Of a DNA stretch of 55,073 nt, positions 27,436-36,205 are shown one piece after another. Where the stretch lies: contig CABZEW010000011.1 of the NCBI GenBank assembly GCA_902524845.1, forward strand, positions 1 through 55,073. Direction: 5' to 3'. A program made the position numbers and the translations under genes. The notes under the pieces were generated by a model. It ran no database searches and was not told where the DNA came from. It saw nothing but the letters and a program-made list of their open reading frames with translations. Source of the DNA: an uncultured Alphaproteobacteria bacterium. Its GTDB lineage: Bacteria > Pseudomonadota > Alphaproteobacteria > Rhodobacterales > Rhodobacteraceae. Position 1 is the first letter of the stretch. Each line of letters begins with the position of its first letter.

Positions 27436-27900
27436 ATGACAGAGTCGATATTGGTTTTTTCGTTGGGTTTTTTTGCATGTCTCTCGGCAGGTTCGACTGG
27501 CTCTCTTTTCCCTACTGGTGACTGGTATAAGGCACTAAACAAACCCGATTGGACACCTCCAGATTGGGTTTTTCCTATCGCATGGCTATATCTATATATC
27601 GCGTTATCATACTCTTTGGTGAGGGTGTATGGTACTCCTGGCAATGACTTGTTCTTGATTTTCTGGGCTCTGCAGCTTGTATTTAATACTTTGTGGACGC
27701 CTGTTTTCTTTGGGCTTCATAGGATTAAGCTTGGTTTTATAATTTTATTATGCCTATGGGTTTCGGTTGTTATCTTAGTTATACTAGCTTTTTACGTTGA
27801 TTTAATTGCAGCTCTGTTATTGACCCCATACATAATATGGGGATCCTATGCGGGGGCATTAAATTTTGCTATTATTAAGCTGAATAAAGAAAATATCTAA
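27436..27900 (+). CDS. tspO: TspO/MBR family tryptophan-rich sensory protein (CrtK)
   Basis: A 154-residue membrane protein with five predicted helices, the bacterial homologue of the mitochondrial translocator protein. In Rhodobacter TspO (CrtK) sits in the same place and modulates photosynthesis gene expression with oxygen, probably through tetrapyrroles. The family signature WYKALNKPDWTPPDWVFPIAW is present, as are the tryptophans of helices 1-2 and FNTLWTPVFFGLH. A ribosome-binding site AAGGA lies upstream. Its stop overlaps the convergent crtC stop by 3 nt. Confidence 0.93.
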   Translation: MTESILVFSLGFFACLSAGSTGSLFPTGDWYKALNKPDWTPPDWVFPIAWLYLYIALSYSLVRVYGTPGNDLFLIFWALQLVFNTLWTPVFFGLHRIKLGFIILLCLWVSVVILVILAFYVDLIAALLLTPYIIWGSYAGALNFAIIKLNKENI

Positions 27901-28796
27901 AAAATTCGGGGTATTTTTGCGCACAGTAGAGATTTAATGAAAGGATTTGTAAATCTTTTCATATTTAAGGTTTCATGAACCCCGGTAGTTTTTTCTTTGA
28001 AAATTTGAGTAACTAACTCACTTCTCGAATAAAATGGTGCATCAAGCATTGCTTTGCTCTGATAGGGTGAAAAGTCCTCATCCGATCTTGCAACTCGCTT
28101 AAGTAACCATTTTGTTTTCGTGATAGGTTGAAGAGGGGGTGCCTCTACCTGTTCAACAGAGCCATCTTTTTTAAAGCTGAGTGCTATATTCGTATTACTC
28201 CCATCAACTAAATCAGCGTCATAAAAAGTAAGGCATTTATCTTTAAAAGGAAGACGACTCCAGGTCCAATAATTGAAATCTTGCTCAAGGGCTCTTGTTC
28301 CAAAATTTCCATCGAGGTAAGCATCCCCTTGCCAATTCCATCCTTTCTTATTTGTTTTAATGTCTAAGCGCGAAATGGGAGAGAATGGCCTCCATACGTG
28401 TGTCCCATCAGGCTTCAATAATACTTCCAAATCATTAACACTTTCGGGTGTCAAAGTAATTGAACCTTCAATTTTATCTAAATGAGGAATGGTTATCTCA
28501 CTAAACTCTAGGACAAGCTTTTTGCCGTCCCACTCTAATTTACTTGGTCCAACCTTAAAAGAATTTTTGGTAATTTGAATATGACGCTCCCTTCGTTCGG
28601 TCATTGTCCAGCGACCACCTTTTCCATATGTGACAATATTTATTGAACAAAAGTCATGAGGGTTTTTCCTACCTGACCAGCTATACCAAGGAGAAAACAC
28701 TGAACCGATAAAGGCAATGACTGAAACGGCTTTGGTGCCGTCATCTGACAGACCATCCATATACCACCATCCATAACCATTTGGTGGTATATTCAG
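27897..28796 (-). CDS. crtC: Acyclic carotenoid 1,2-hydratase (hydroxyneurosporene synthase)
   Basis: A CrtC-family hydratase adding water across the terminal double bond of neurosporene. The conserved start block NIPPNGYGWWYMDGLSDDG is followed by VSVIAFIGSVFSPWYSW, matching the family N-terminus. The frame is open far upstream to an ATG at 29096, but those about 100 residues lie inside crtD and look non-coding. Between there and the conserved block no ATG, GTG or TTG exists. CTG at 28796 overlaps the crtD stop as CTGA, the counterpart of ATGA coupling, and gives 299 residues. The alternative ATG at 28760 would drop the conserved GYGWWY. The start is therefore inferred. Confidence 0.85.
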   Translation of the reverse strand: MNIPPNGYGWWYMDGLSDDGTKAVSVIAFIGSVFSPWYSWSGRKNPHDFCSINIVTYGKGGRWTMTERRERHIQITKNSFKVGPSKLEWDGKKLVLEFSEITIPHLDKIEGSITLTPESVNDLEVLLKPDGTHVWRPFSPISRLDIKTNKKGWNWQGDAYLDGNFGTRALEQDFNYWTWSRLPFKDKCLTFYDADLVDGSNTNIALSFKKDGSVEQVEAPPLQPITKTKWLLKRVARSDEDFSPYQSKAMLDAPFYSRSELVTQIFKEKTTGVHETLNMKRFTNPFIKSLLCAKIPRIF

Positions 28797-30280
28797 GTCA
28801 AAGCAAGGTCCCGTTGTATCATTTCTGCCGCATGCTTGCCTGATAGAGCTGCCATTGGCAAACCTGGTCCCGGATGAACTCCCCCTCCCGCTAGATAGAG
28901 GCCTTTTACTCTTGTTTTCCCTGAGGGTCTTTGGAAGGTTGAAAACAGCCTCTGGGGGCTGAGCCCGTAGATTGATCCGTCCCCGCCCGGCGCTAGTTTT
29001 TCGAACGTTTGCGGAGTTGTCAGATCGCTTAAATTTGGTTGGTTCTTGAAATTTATTCCCATCTTGTCTAGTTTTTGGAATGTTCTTTCTTTGCATAGGT
29101 CATACTCCTTAGTAAGAGAAATTTGGTTTTGACTGAGTGGAGGTGCGTTGATGATTATTTCAAAACGATTTTTTGAACTATTTTTCAAGCCCTCTTCTTG
29201 CTGGCAAACATATAATGTGGGGTCTTCAGCTATTTGTCCTGCTAGTATGCTGTCAAATTCACCTTTATAGTTCTTACTAAAGAAAACATTATGGTGTGCC
29301 AGCTCTAACCCTTTAGTTTCAGAAGCAAATGACCAAACATAAGCAGATAAAGATCGTGGTTCAGTAGCTTTTCCTTTAATTAAACTCTTAAAATTTTCAC
29401 CCAAATTGCCTTCTCTAAAGTTTCGCGGATCTCCATTAAATAATATAACCCCAGCTTTGTATTTTTGCCCATCATGAAGATCTACGCTACACACTTTATT
29501 TTCTTTTATATTAATTTTTTTAACTGATTTATTGAAAATGAACTCGACACCCTTTTTCGTAGATAATTGTTTTAATCTATCTGCAAGATTGTGAAGACCT
29601 CCTTTAATACGCCATACTCCTAGAAATTCAACGTACCAAATGAGCTGCAACAGTGATGGAGAGTTGAAAGGGGAGCCTCCAACATACGTTGCATATCTTC
29701 CAAATAATTGCCTTAGCTTAGGTTCGCTAAAATATTTCTCTAACTTCCTCCAGTAGTTCGTTGGCAAACCTAAAATACGAATTAATCGAGGAACGCTTTT
29801 TAAAAAATCAGTATTTGCATAAAAGCTCATTGGTTCTCTATTTCGCAATAATGACTTGTTGAAAGCAAAAAAAAGAGTTTCACAATCTCTATGGAATCTG
29901 TCAAATTCAGCTGCTGATTTTTTTCCAAACACTCCTTCTATTGAAACAAGATTTTTTTCATGAGATGAAAATAAGTCTAAACATTTTCCGTCTGGCCAAT
30001 AGTGCCTGGCTAATATCTCCTCCTTGTAGCAATCAAGCTCTTTAAAAAGGTTAAGATTTGCTTTAGAGAAGATTTCATCAAAAACATCAATTAAGGTCAA
30101 GACGGTAGGCCCGGCATCAATGGGTCCTTCTTGGCTTGATAAAGCTCTTAACTTACCACCAGGTTGTTCATTTCTTTCAATAACGGTAACCTTAAATCCC
30201 TGATGGGAAAGTAAAAGGGCAGAAACAAGCCCCCCAATTCCTGCACCTACAATAATTATGTGTTCGTTTTTTTTTTGCAT
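28793..30280 (-). CDS. crtD: 1-hydroxycarotenoid 3,4-desaturase (methoxyneurosporene dehydrogenase)
   Basis: A 495-residue FAD-dependent carotenoid desaturase that introduces the C3-C4 double bond in hydroxy/methoxy carotenoids. The FAD motif is IIVGAGIGGLVSALLL (about 8-23) followed by VIERNEQPGGKLRA, and the C-terminal signature HPGPGLPMAALSGKHAAE is present. It resembles crtI but keeps the shorter CrtD N-terminus. The second to fifth codons are a ten-A run. It is first in the leftward crtD-crtC unit and divergent from crtE, sharing a 90-nt control region with a PpsR site. Confidence 0.93.
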   Translation of the reverse strand: MQKKNEHIIIVGAGIGGLVSALLLSHQGFKVTVIERNEQPGGKLRALSSQEGPIDAGPTVLTLIDVFDEIFSKANLNLFKELDCYKEEILARHYWPDGKCLDLFSSHEKNLVSIEGVFGKKSAAEFDRFHRDCETLFFAFNKSLLRNREPMSFYANTDFLKSVPRLIRILGLPTNYWRKLEKYFSEPKLRQLFGRYATYVGGSPFNSPSLLQLIWYVEFLGVWRIKGGLHNLADRLKQLSTKKGVEFIFNKSVKKINIKENKVCSVDLHDGQKYKAGVILFNGDPRNFREGNLGENFKSLIKGKATEPRSLSAYVWSFASETKGLELAHHNVFFSKNYKGEFDSILAGQIAEDPTLYVCQQEEGLKNSSKNRFEIIINAPPLSQNQISLTKEYDLCKERTFQKLDKMGINFKNQPNLSDLTTPQTFEKLAPGGDGSIYGLSPQRLFSTFQRPSGKTRVKGLYLAGGGVHPGPGLPMAALSGKHAAEMIQRDLALT

Positions 30281-30311
30281 TTCATGTATTTTATTGACTT
30301 ATTTTAAAAAC

Positions 30312-30361
30312 TGTCCAAAATTATTTACATAAATTTCTAATTATGTCTAATTTTTACTACG
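30312..30361. promoter_or_regulatory. crtD/crtE control region with PpsR sites
   Basis: TGTCCAAAATTATTTACA (30312-30329) is an exact TGT-N12-ACA palindrome. A second site, TGT-N12-ACG (30344-30361), is one base off. Centres are 32 bp apart, about three helical turns, suiting cooperative binding on one DNA face. A plausible crtE promoter is TTTACA (30324-30329), 16 nt from TCTAAT (30346-30351), so it would be masked by both sites. Confidence 0.65.
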
Positions 30362-30370
30362 GGAATTGAT

Positions 30371-31231
30371 ATGAACGAAAAGTTGGAAGAGGCGCTGAAA
30401 AGGGCAATAAAGAAGGCAAGTCGGTCGCCTGCCCCGCCAAAATTGTCTGCTGCGATGGATTATGCAATTTTTCCGGGCGGTGCCCGAGTTAGGCCACAGC
30501 TTTGCCTTGCCGTTTCAAAGGCTTGCGGCTTGGATAATTTCGAGCTATCGATGGCTTCAGCAGTTTCAGTCGAAATGATGCATTGTGCTAGTTTGGTGCA
30601 CGATGATTTGCCTGCGTTTGATAATGCTGATATTAGACGAGGAAAGCCTACTGTTCATAAAGCATTTGATGAACCTTTAGCAGTTCTATGCGGAGATTCC
30701 CTGATTATTTTGGCAGTCCAGGTTCTAACTGCCAAAGGCTTAAGTGCTCCTGAAAGGCTTGGTGAACTTATAAATATATTAACTAAATCAACGGGGATGC
30801 CCTTTGGCATATGTTCAGGTCAGGGGTGGGAAAGCGAGAAAACTATTGATCTTAGCGCTTATCACAAGCTTAAAACGGCCTCATTATTTGTGGCATCTAC
30901 TAAAATGGGGGCAATTTCTGCAGGAGAAGATCCAGAGCCATGGACAGAGCTCGGTCAAAGAATCGGTGAGGCATTTCAGGTAGCCGATGATTTAAAGGAT
31001 TTTTCAGATTCTCAAAAAAGTGGTAAATCAAACAACAGAGACAGCGAAAACGAACGGCCCAACGCTGTTCTGAAGTTGGGAGAGCAAGGCGCGATTAGGA
31101 GGCTTCAAGACATACTGGCGGGAGCTATCGCTTCAATTCCATCGTGTCCTGGCGAAGTTGAGCTGATAAAAATCGTGAGAAGTCAAGCAGAGCGTTTAAC
31201 CCCGGTAAAGCCTCTTCAAAAGGCTTTATAA
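30371..31231 (+). CDS. crtE: Geranylgeranyl diphosphate synthase
   Basis: A 286-residue trans-prenyl diphosphate synthase making the C20 precursor for carotenoids and for the bacteriochlorophyll tail. The first aspartate-rich motif is HDDLPAFDNAD (about residue 80), the second DDLKDFSDSQKSGKS (about 215). The N-terminal GGARVRPQL pyrophosphate-binding block is normal. crtF follows after about 25-45 nt in the same direction. The gene is noticeably less AT-rich than the left-hand genes of the window. Confidence 0.94.
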   Translation: MNEKLEEALKRAIKKASRSPAPPKLSAAMDYAIFPGGARVRPQLCLAVSKACGLDNFELSMASAVSVEMMHCASLVHDDLPAFDNADIRRGKPTVHKAFDEPLAVLCGDSLIILAVQVLTAKGLSAPERLGELINILTKSTGMPFGICSGQGWESEKTIDLSAYHKLKTASLFVASTKMGAISAGEDPEPWTELGQRIGEAFQVADDLKDFSDSQKSGKSNNRDSENERPNAVLKLGEQGAIRRLQDILAGAIASIPSCPGEVELIKIVRSQAERLTPVKPLQKAL

Positions 31232-31256
31232 GCCATTAAAAATTTGACAGGTTTTT

Positions 31257-32405
31257 TTGAAGACTGCCTTTATTGCAATGATTTTAAAAGAAAAAATTAA
31301 TATGCTTTACCAAAGCTATTACCGATTGAAGGTGAACGCTTTCGCATCAACCAAATTGCATGACGCTATTTCTAAGGTGCCCATTCTTAGAGCTCTCATC
31401 AGCTATGAGGGAAATAAGATCCATGAGATAATGTCTGGTTTTGTGTATTCTCAAATCCTACATTTACTGATCACCTTGGATATATTTCAGTTTCTTAAAA
31501 AAGAAGGGAGATCACTGGACGAAGTCAGCGAGTATCTGCAGGTTGCAAATGAAAGGTCTTTACTGTTGTTGCGTGGCGGATGTGCTTTGAATTTAATTTG
31601 CCACAAAAGAAATAAATATTGGTTAACTAGGATGGGCGCTCAAATAGTTGGAATTCCTGGACTAATGGATATGATCCAGCATAATCAGATCTTATATCGA
31701 GATCTCATTGATCCAGTTAAGTTGTTACTAAGAGGGAACGAAACAGAGCTTAGTCATTTTTGGCCTTATGTTAGAAAAGAAGCGTCAAAAAAACAGATCT
31801 CTACAAAGGTATCCGCTGAATATAGTAGGCTCATGCAAACTTCCCAGAGATTGGTCGCTGAACAAACTTTGCAGGCATATAGCTTTCGAGCGGCTAAAAG
31901 GATTCTTGACATCGGTGGTGGTACAGGGGCATTTTTACGAGCTGTAAAAAACAAGTATCCTCAAATAGATGCCACTGTCTTTGATTTGCCTAATGTAATA
32001 AAGGTTGCAAAGAGCAATCAGTATAAAATTGATGGATTAGCCAACCTTACTTTAAAACCGGGTGATTTCTTAGTAGATGACTTGCCTATGAATCAGGATG
32101 TCATTTGCTTAGTAAGGGTTCTATATGATCATGAAGACAGCACAATAGAGATCTTGTTGAAACGAATCTACAAAGCTCTTCCAAAACAAGGTGTTTTGTT
32201 AATAACAGAGCCAATGTCTGGGGGAACAAAAGCAATGCGGTCTAGTGATTGCTATTTTTCATTCTACACTCTGGCAATGACTACTGGCAAAGTGCGTTCG
32301 TTTGAAGAACATAAAGCGATTCTTCGAAAGTCAGGCTTTTCAAATATTACTAAGCACGTGGTAAGCGCTCCGTTTATTACTCAGGTTATTACGGCAAAAA
32401 AATAG
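31257..32405 (+). CDS. crtF: Demethylspheroidene O-methyltransferase
   Basis: A 382-residue class I SAM-dependent O-methyltransferase that methylates the 1-hydroxyl of demethylspheroidene. It has the plant O-methyltransferase-like dimerisation domain (about 60-140), SAM motif I ILDIGGGTGAFL (about 219-230), VFDLPNVI for the second acidic strand, and DHEDSTIEILL near the catalytic region. TTG 31257 is preceded by ACAGG at a workable distance. ATG at 31278 is an equally possible start and would remove 7 residues. Confidence 0.92.
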   Translation: MKTAFIAMILKEKINMLYQSYYRLKVNAFASTKLHDAISKVPILRALISYEGNKIHEIMSGFVYSQILHLLITLDIFQFLKKEGRSLDEVSEYLQVANERSLLLLRGGCALNLICHKRNKYWLTRMGAQIVGIPGLMDMIQHNQILYRDLIDPVKLLLRGNETELSHFWPYVRKEASKKQISTKVSAEYSRLMQTSQRLVAEQTLQAYSFRAAKRILDIGGGTGAFLRAVKNKYPQIDATVFDLPNVIKVAKSNQYKIDGLANLTLKPGDFLVDDLPMNQDVICLVRVLYDHEDSTIEILLKRIYKALPKQGVLLITEPMSGGTKAMRSSDCYFSFYTLAMTTGKVRSFEEHKAILRKSGFSNITKHVVSAPFITQVITAKK

Positions 32406-32429
32406 ACATTTTTGATCATTAAAGCTACA

Positions 32430-32573
32430 TGTCTAAAAAATATTACAGTTTTTGTCTAAATTTATTGACATTGCTTTCCGAGTTAGCTTTAATTATCGAA
32501 TAGTTAAGTAATTTAAGGGGACAGATTTTTTGTTTGAGTGTGTAAAAAAGCTAGATGTAGAAATTTGTTTACA
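32430..32573 (+). promoter_or_regulatory. bchC promoter with three PpsR sites
   Basis: Three exact TGT-N12-ACA palindromes lie in the 243-nt gap before bchC: 32430-32447 (TGTCTAAAAAATATTACA), 32453-32470 (TGTCTAAATTTATTGACA) and 32556-32573 (TGTAGAAATTTGTTTACA). The right arm of the second is part of a good sigma70 promoter, TTGACA (32465-32470), 17 nt from TTTAAT (32488-32493). The third falls about 60 nt downstream of the expected transcription start, so it could act as a roadblock or looping site. This promoter should drive bchCXYZ and, by read-through, the puf genes. Confidence 0.75.
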
Positions 32574-32648
32574 GGGGGGATCAGTAGACCCCAGTTTTTA
32601 TTTTTCTTTGTCAATTCATGAAAAAAACATTAAGCGTCGGCACACATT

Positions 32649-33590
32649 ATGGACACGTTAGCAATAGTAATTGATAATCCAGGTGAATTAGACTTGCGTA
32701 ATGTCGCCCTGAGAGAGCCTGGTCAAGGTGATGTCATTGTTGAAACTCATTTTTCGGGGGTCTCCTCAGGTACAGAACGTTTGTTTTGGAGTGGTGAAAT
32801 GCCATTTTTCCCTGGAATGGGGTATCCTCTTGTTCCAGGTTATGAAACGGTTGGGGTTGTAGTAGACAATAGAGCATCTAAGAAGCTTAAAGTCGGTGAT
32901 TATGTTTTTGTCCCTGGAGCCAATTGCTACGAAAGCGTAAAAGGTCTTTTTGGTGCATCCTCTTCCCTTTTAATAGCTTCCGATGCAAAGCTTATAAAAA
33001 TAGACCCAGAATTGAGGGCTAAAGGCACTTTATTTGCGCTAGCGGCCACTGCAAGACACGCCATAGCCGGGCTAGGTAACAAACTCCCTTCGTTAATAGT
33101 TGGCCATGGAGTTTTAGGAAGGTTATTGGCCCGGTTGACAATAGCAGCTGGTGGAGAGCCTCCAATTGTGTGGGAGAGCAATCCCCGGAGAGCGGAGCGT
33201 CAAACTGATTACGAAGTTATCGATCCTGCAAGAGATAATTCCTCGAATCATGAAGCGATTTATGAGGCAAGTGGGGATGTCGGAGTTCTGGATAAGATAA
33301 TCCCAAAACTGAAAAAAAATGGCGAAATAGTTTTTGCTGGCTTTTATTCATCCCCTATTTCTTTTTCCTTTCCACCTGCTTTTATGAAGGAGGCGCGTTT
33401 TAGGATTTCTGCAGAATTTAATACTGAAGACATAAATATTACAAAGTCGTTATTAGAAACCGGTGCATTATCTTTAGAAGGTTTAGTGTCACATGAGAAG
33501 AGTGCAAACTTCTCGAAGGCTGCGTATAGACAATCTTTTGAAGATCCAGAATGCCTAAAAATGGTTATTGATTGGAGGGACGCAGCATGA
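32649..33590 (+). CDS. bchC: Bacteriochlorophyllide a dehydrogenase
   Basis: A 313-residue zinc-alcohol-dehydrogenase-like enzyme oxidising the 3-hydroxyethyl group to the 3-acetyl of bacteriochlorophyllide a. The GroES-like N-terminal domain has THFSGVSSGTERLFWSG, and PLVPGYETVGVVV follows. The nucleotide-binding domain has SLIVGHGVLGRLLA. As in other BchC proteins the catalytic zinc cysteines of true alcohol dehydrogenases are not all present. It overlaps bchX by the classic ATGA and is transcribed from a PpsR-controlled promoter upstream. No ribosome-binding site is evident at the ATG. Confidence 0.93.
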   Translation: MDTLAIVIDNPGELDLRNVALREPGQGDVIVETHFSGVSSGTERLFWSGEMPFFPGMGYPLVPGYETVGVVVDNRASKKLKVGDYVFVPGANCYESVKGLFGASSSLLIASDAKLIKIDPELRAKGTLFALAATARHAIAGLGNKLPSLIVGHGVLGRLLARLTIAAGGEPPIVWESNPRRAERQTDYEVIDPARDNSSNHEAIYEASGDVGVLDKIIPKLKKNGEIVFAGFYSSPISFSFPPAFMKEARFRISAEFNTEDINITKSLLETGALSLEGLVSHEKSANFSKAAYRQSFEDPECLKMVIDWRDAA

Positions 33591-34609
33591 GCTTAGATAA
33601 TCCGACTACTACTTTAGATAAGAAAGACTTAGAAAAGCATCATAAGGATCTTCGCGACGAAGCAAATCAACCTATTGATGAGGTCCCAGTTGGCGAACCA
33701 ACAAAAAAAACGCAGATAATAGCGATCTATGGCAAAGGAGGCATCGGCAAAAGTTTTACTCTTGCTAATCTAAGTCATATGATGGCGGAACAAGGAAAAA
33801 GAGTGCTACTTATAGGATGTGACCCTAAGTCTGATACTACATCTCTTTTATTTGGAGGAAAGGCTTGCCCAACAATACTTGAAACTTCGACTAATAAAAA
33901 ACTAGCCGGTGAAGAGGTTACTATTGGCGATGTTTGTTTTAAAAGAAATGGCGTATTTGCAATGGAGCTTGGCGGGCCAGAAGTGGGAAGAGGATGTGGG
34001 GGACGAGGTATTATTCATGGCTTCGAGTTACTAGAAAAGCTAGGTTTCCACGATTGGGATTTTGACTATGTATTATTAGATTTTTTGGGTGATGTTGTGT
34101 GTGGTGGTTTTGGATTGCCAATAGCAAGAGACATGGCTCAAAAAGTCATATTGGTTGCCTCAAACGATCTTCAATCCCTTTATGTAGCAAACAATGTTTG
34201 CTCAGCAGTGGAGTACTTTAGAAAATTAGGAGGAAACGTTGGCGTAGCAGGTTTGGTTATCAATAAAGACGATGGTTCAGGTGAGGCAGCAGCTTTTGCT
34301 GAGACAGTAAAGATCCCAATTCTTGCAAGTATACCGCAAGATGATGATTTAAGAAAGAAGTCTGCAAATTATCATATTGTTGGAACGAATGAGTCGCAGT
34401 GGGGAGCTTTGTTTGCAGAATTAGGAACTAATACAGCTGAGGCTCCGCCTCTCAGACCAAAACCACTTGATCAAGATGGGCTACTCAATTTATTTTCAGC
34501 CAGTGAGACTGGAGCTGACTTCGTGTTGCAGCCAGCTACTGATGCTGACATGAGGGGAAAATTTGCAAAACCAAAAGAGTCTTTAGAAGTCGTATATGAC
34601 GAAGTGTAA
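33587..34609 (+). CDS. bchX: Chlorophyllide a reductase iron protein subunit X
   Basis: A 340-residue nitrogenase-iron-protein-like ATPase, electron donor to BchYZ in the reduction of ring B of chlorophyllide a. The P-loop is YGKGGIGKSFT (about 45-55). The cysteines holding the inter-subunit [4Fe-4S] cluster are in VGRGCGGRG and VVCGGFG. The switch II region reads DFLGDVVCGG, as in BchX rather than BchL or NifH. The start at 33587 gives the ATGA overlap with bchC and has GGAGGG 6 nt upstream. The first about 38 residues are a charged extension usual in BchX. Confidence 0.96.
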   Translation: MSLDNPTTTLDKKDLEKHHKDLRDEANQPIDEVPVGEPTKKTQIIAIYGKGGIGKSFTLANLSHMMAEQGKRVLLIGCDPKSDTTSLLFGGKACPTILETSTNKKLAGEEVTIGDVCFKRNGVFAMELGGPEVGRGCGGRGIIHGFELLEKLGFHDWDFDYVLLDFLGDVVCGGFGLPIARDMAQKVILVASNDLQSLYVANNVCSAVEYFRKLGGNVGVAGLVINKDDGSGEAAAFAETVKIPILASIPQDDDLRKKSANYHIVGTNESQWGALFAELGTNTAEAPPLRPKPLDQDGLLNLFSASETGADFVLQPATDADMRGKFAKPKESLEVVYDEV

Positions 34610-34627
34610 TTGGAAGAAAAAGGAAGA

Positions 34628-36205
34628 ATGAGCACTGATAAAGAAATAAAATATGACGCAGCAGACAACGTTAAGTTGAATGATGAGGTCAATGTTAATT
34701 TAGAAGATCAGCATGGAGACGGCCTAGGAACGACATCTGATGGTCTTTGTGGGTCTTCATCTCTCATGGGTAGTGCAGAAAAAGGAGCCAACAAAGAGCT
34801 TATTAAGAATATGCGAAAAGATTATCCCCTGGGTCCTCATGATAAGCCACAAAGCATGTGTCCTGCTTTTGGTTCTTTACGAGTTGGCCTGAGAATGAAG
34901 AGGGTGGCAACTGTACTATCAGGCTCTGCCTGCTGTGTTTATGGGTTAACTTTTGTCTCACATTTTTATGGAGCACGAAGATCGGTTGGGTATGTACCTT
35001 TTTCTTCAGAAACGTTGGTAACTGGAAAATTATATGAGGATATTTTAGAGTCTGCACATGAAATGGCTGACCCGGATAGGTTTGATGCTGTTGTTTTTAC
35101 AAATTTGTGTGTTCCTAGTGCTTCTGGAGTTCCATTGAGGCTACTCCCCAAAGAAATTAATGGGGTCAGAATAATTGGTATTGACGTGCCTGGTTTTGGA
35201 ATTCCCACACACGCCGAAGCAAAAGATGTCTTGGCTGGTGCATTACTGAATTATGCGAAGAACGAAATCGAATCAGGTCCAGTGGCCGCGCCCGCTTCAA
35301 AGAAATCAGATAGGCCGACCGTGACATTGTTGGGAGAAATGTTTCCTGCAGATCCTATAAATATTGGGACAATTTTGGAGCCTCTGGGTTTGGCCACAGG
35401 ACAGGTTATTCCTTGTAGAGAGTGGCGTGAATTATATGCGGCACTTGATTGTGGCGCCGTTGCAGCCATTCACCCCTTCTATACGGCTGCTGTAAGAGAG
35501 TTTGAAGATGCTGGTAAGCCAATTATTGGGTCTGCGCCAGTAGGAGTCGAAGGGACTAATTCTTGGATAGATAGTTTAGGCGATACTTTTAACATTACAA
35601 AAAAGATAAGCGGAGAAGCTAAACAAAAGATCCTACCCCAAATACAAAAATCTTTTGAGGATAAAAAAATTAATAACAAAATAACGGTCTCAGGTTATGA
35701 GGGATCAGAACTTATTGTAGCTAGAACTCTCATAGAGGCGGGCGCCGAAGTGCCTTATGTAGGAACCGCCTGTCCCAAGACCAAATGGTCTGCTCAAGAC
35801 AAAGATTGGCTTGAGAGTAGAGGAGTATTTGTTAAGTTTAGGGCAAGTTTAGAGGATGATATCTCCGCAGTTAAGAGCGTTAAACCTGACTTAGCAATTG
35901 GAACGACCCCAGTAGTACAAAAAGCTAAGGAGATGGGAATTCCTTCTCTTTACTATACGAATTTAATTTCAGCTCGACCAATAATGGGTGTTGCTGGAGC
36001 AGGAAGTTTAGCAGAAGTAATATTGCAGGCCATTAGTAATGGTTCACGAATGGAAAAAATGAAGGGCTTTTTCGAGGGCGTTGGAGAAGGTGATACTGCA
36101 GGTGTTTGGGAAGGTAAGCCAAATCTAAAGCCTCAGTTCCGAGCTCATCAAGCAAAAAAATTAGAGAAAAGAAAAATAGCCGCAAAGGTGGAGGAGATGA
36201 TTTAG
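34628..36205 (+). CDS. bchY: Chlorophyllide a reductase subunit Y
   Basis: A 525-residue NifD/BchN-like subunit which with BchZ forms the catalytic part of chlorophyllide a reductase. Cluster-ligand cysteines are likely those in [17 protein letters not shown] and SGSACCVYG in the first 110 residues. [13 protein letters not shown] and [10 protein letters not shown] are further family blocks. An acidic N-terminal stretch (about 1-35) is not conserved. ATG 34628 has AGGAAG just upstream. TTG 34610, abutting the bchX stop, would add six residues. The stop shares its last base with the bchZ start (TAGTG). Confidence 0.94.
   Translation: MSTDKEIKYDAADNVKLNDEVNVNLEDQHGDGLGTTSDGLCGSSSLMGSAEKGANKELIKNMRKDYPLGPHDKPQSMCPAFGSLRVGLRMKRVATVLSGSACCVYGLTFVSHFYGARRSVGYVPFSSETLVTGKLYEDILESAHEMADPDRFDAVVFTNLCVPSASGVPLRLLPKEINGVRIIGIDVPGFGIPTHAEAKDVLAGALLNYAKNEIESGPVAAPASKKSDRPTVTLLGEMFPADPINIGTILEPLGLATGQVIPCREWRELYAALDCGAVAAIHPFYTAAVREFEDAGKPIIGSAPVGVEGTNSWIDSLGDTFNITKKISGEAKQKILPQIQKSFEDKKINNKITVSGYEGSELIVARTLIEAGAEVPYVGTACPKTKWSAQDKDWLESRGVFVKFRASLEDDISAVKSVKPDLAIGTTPVVQKAKEMGIPSLYYTNLISARPIMGVAGAGSLAEVILQAISNGSRMEKMKGFFEGVGEGDTAGVWEGKPNLKPQFRAHQAKKLEKRKIAAKVEEMI

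Noticed and set aside
28797-29096. Extended N-terminus of crtC (about 100 residues)
   Set aside because: It lies entirely within crtD in another frame, is Arg/Ser/Gly-rich without similarity to CrtC, and the conserved CrtC start follows it.
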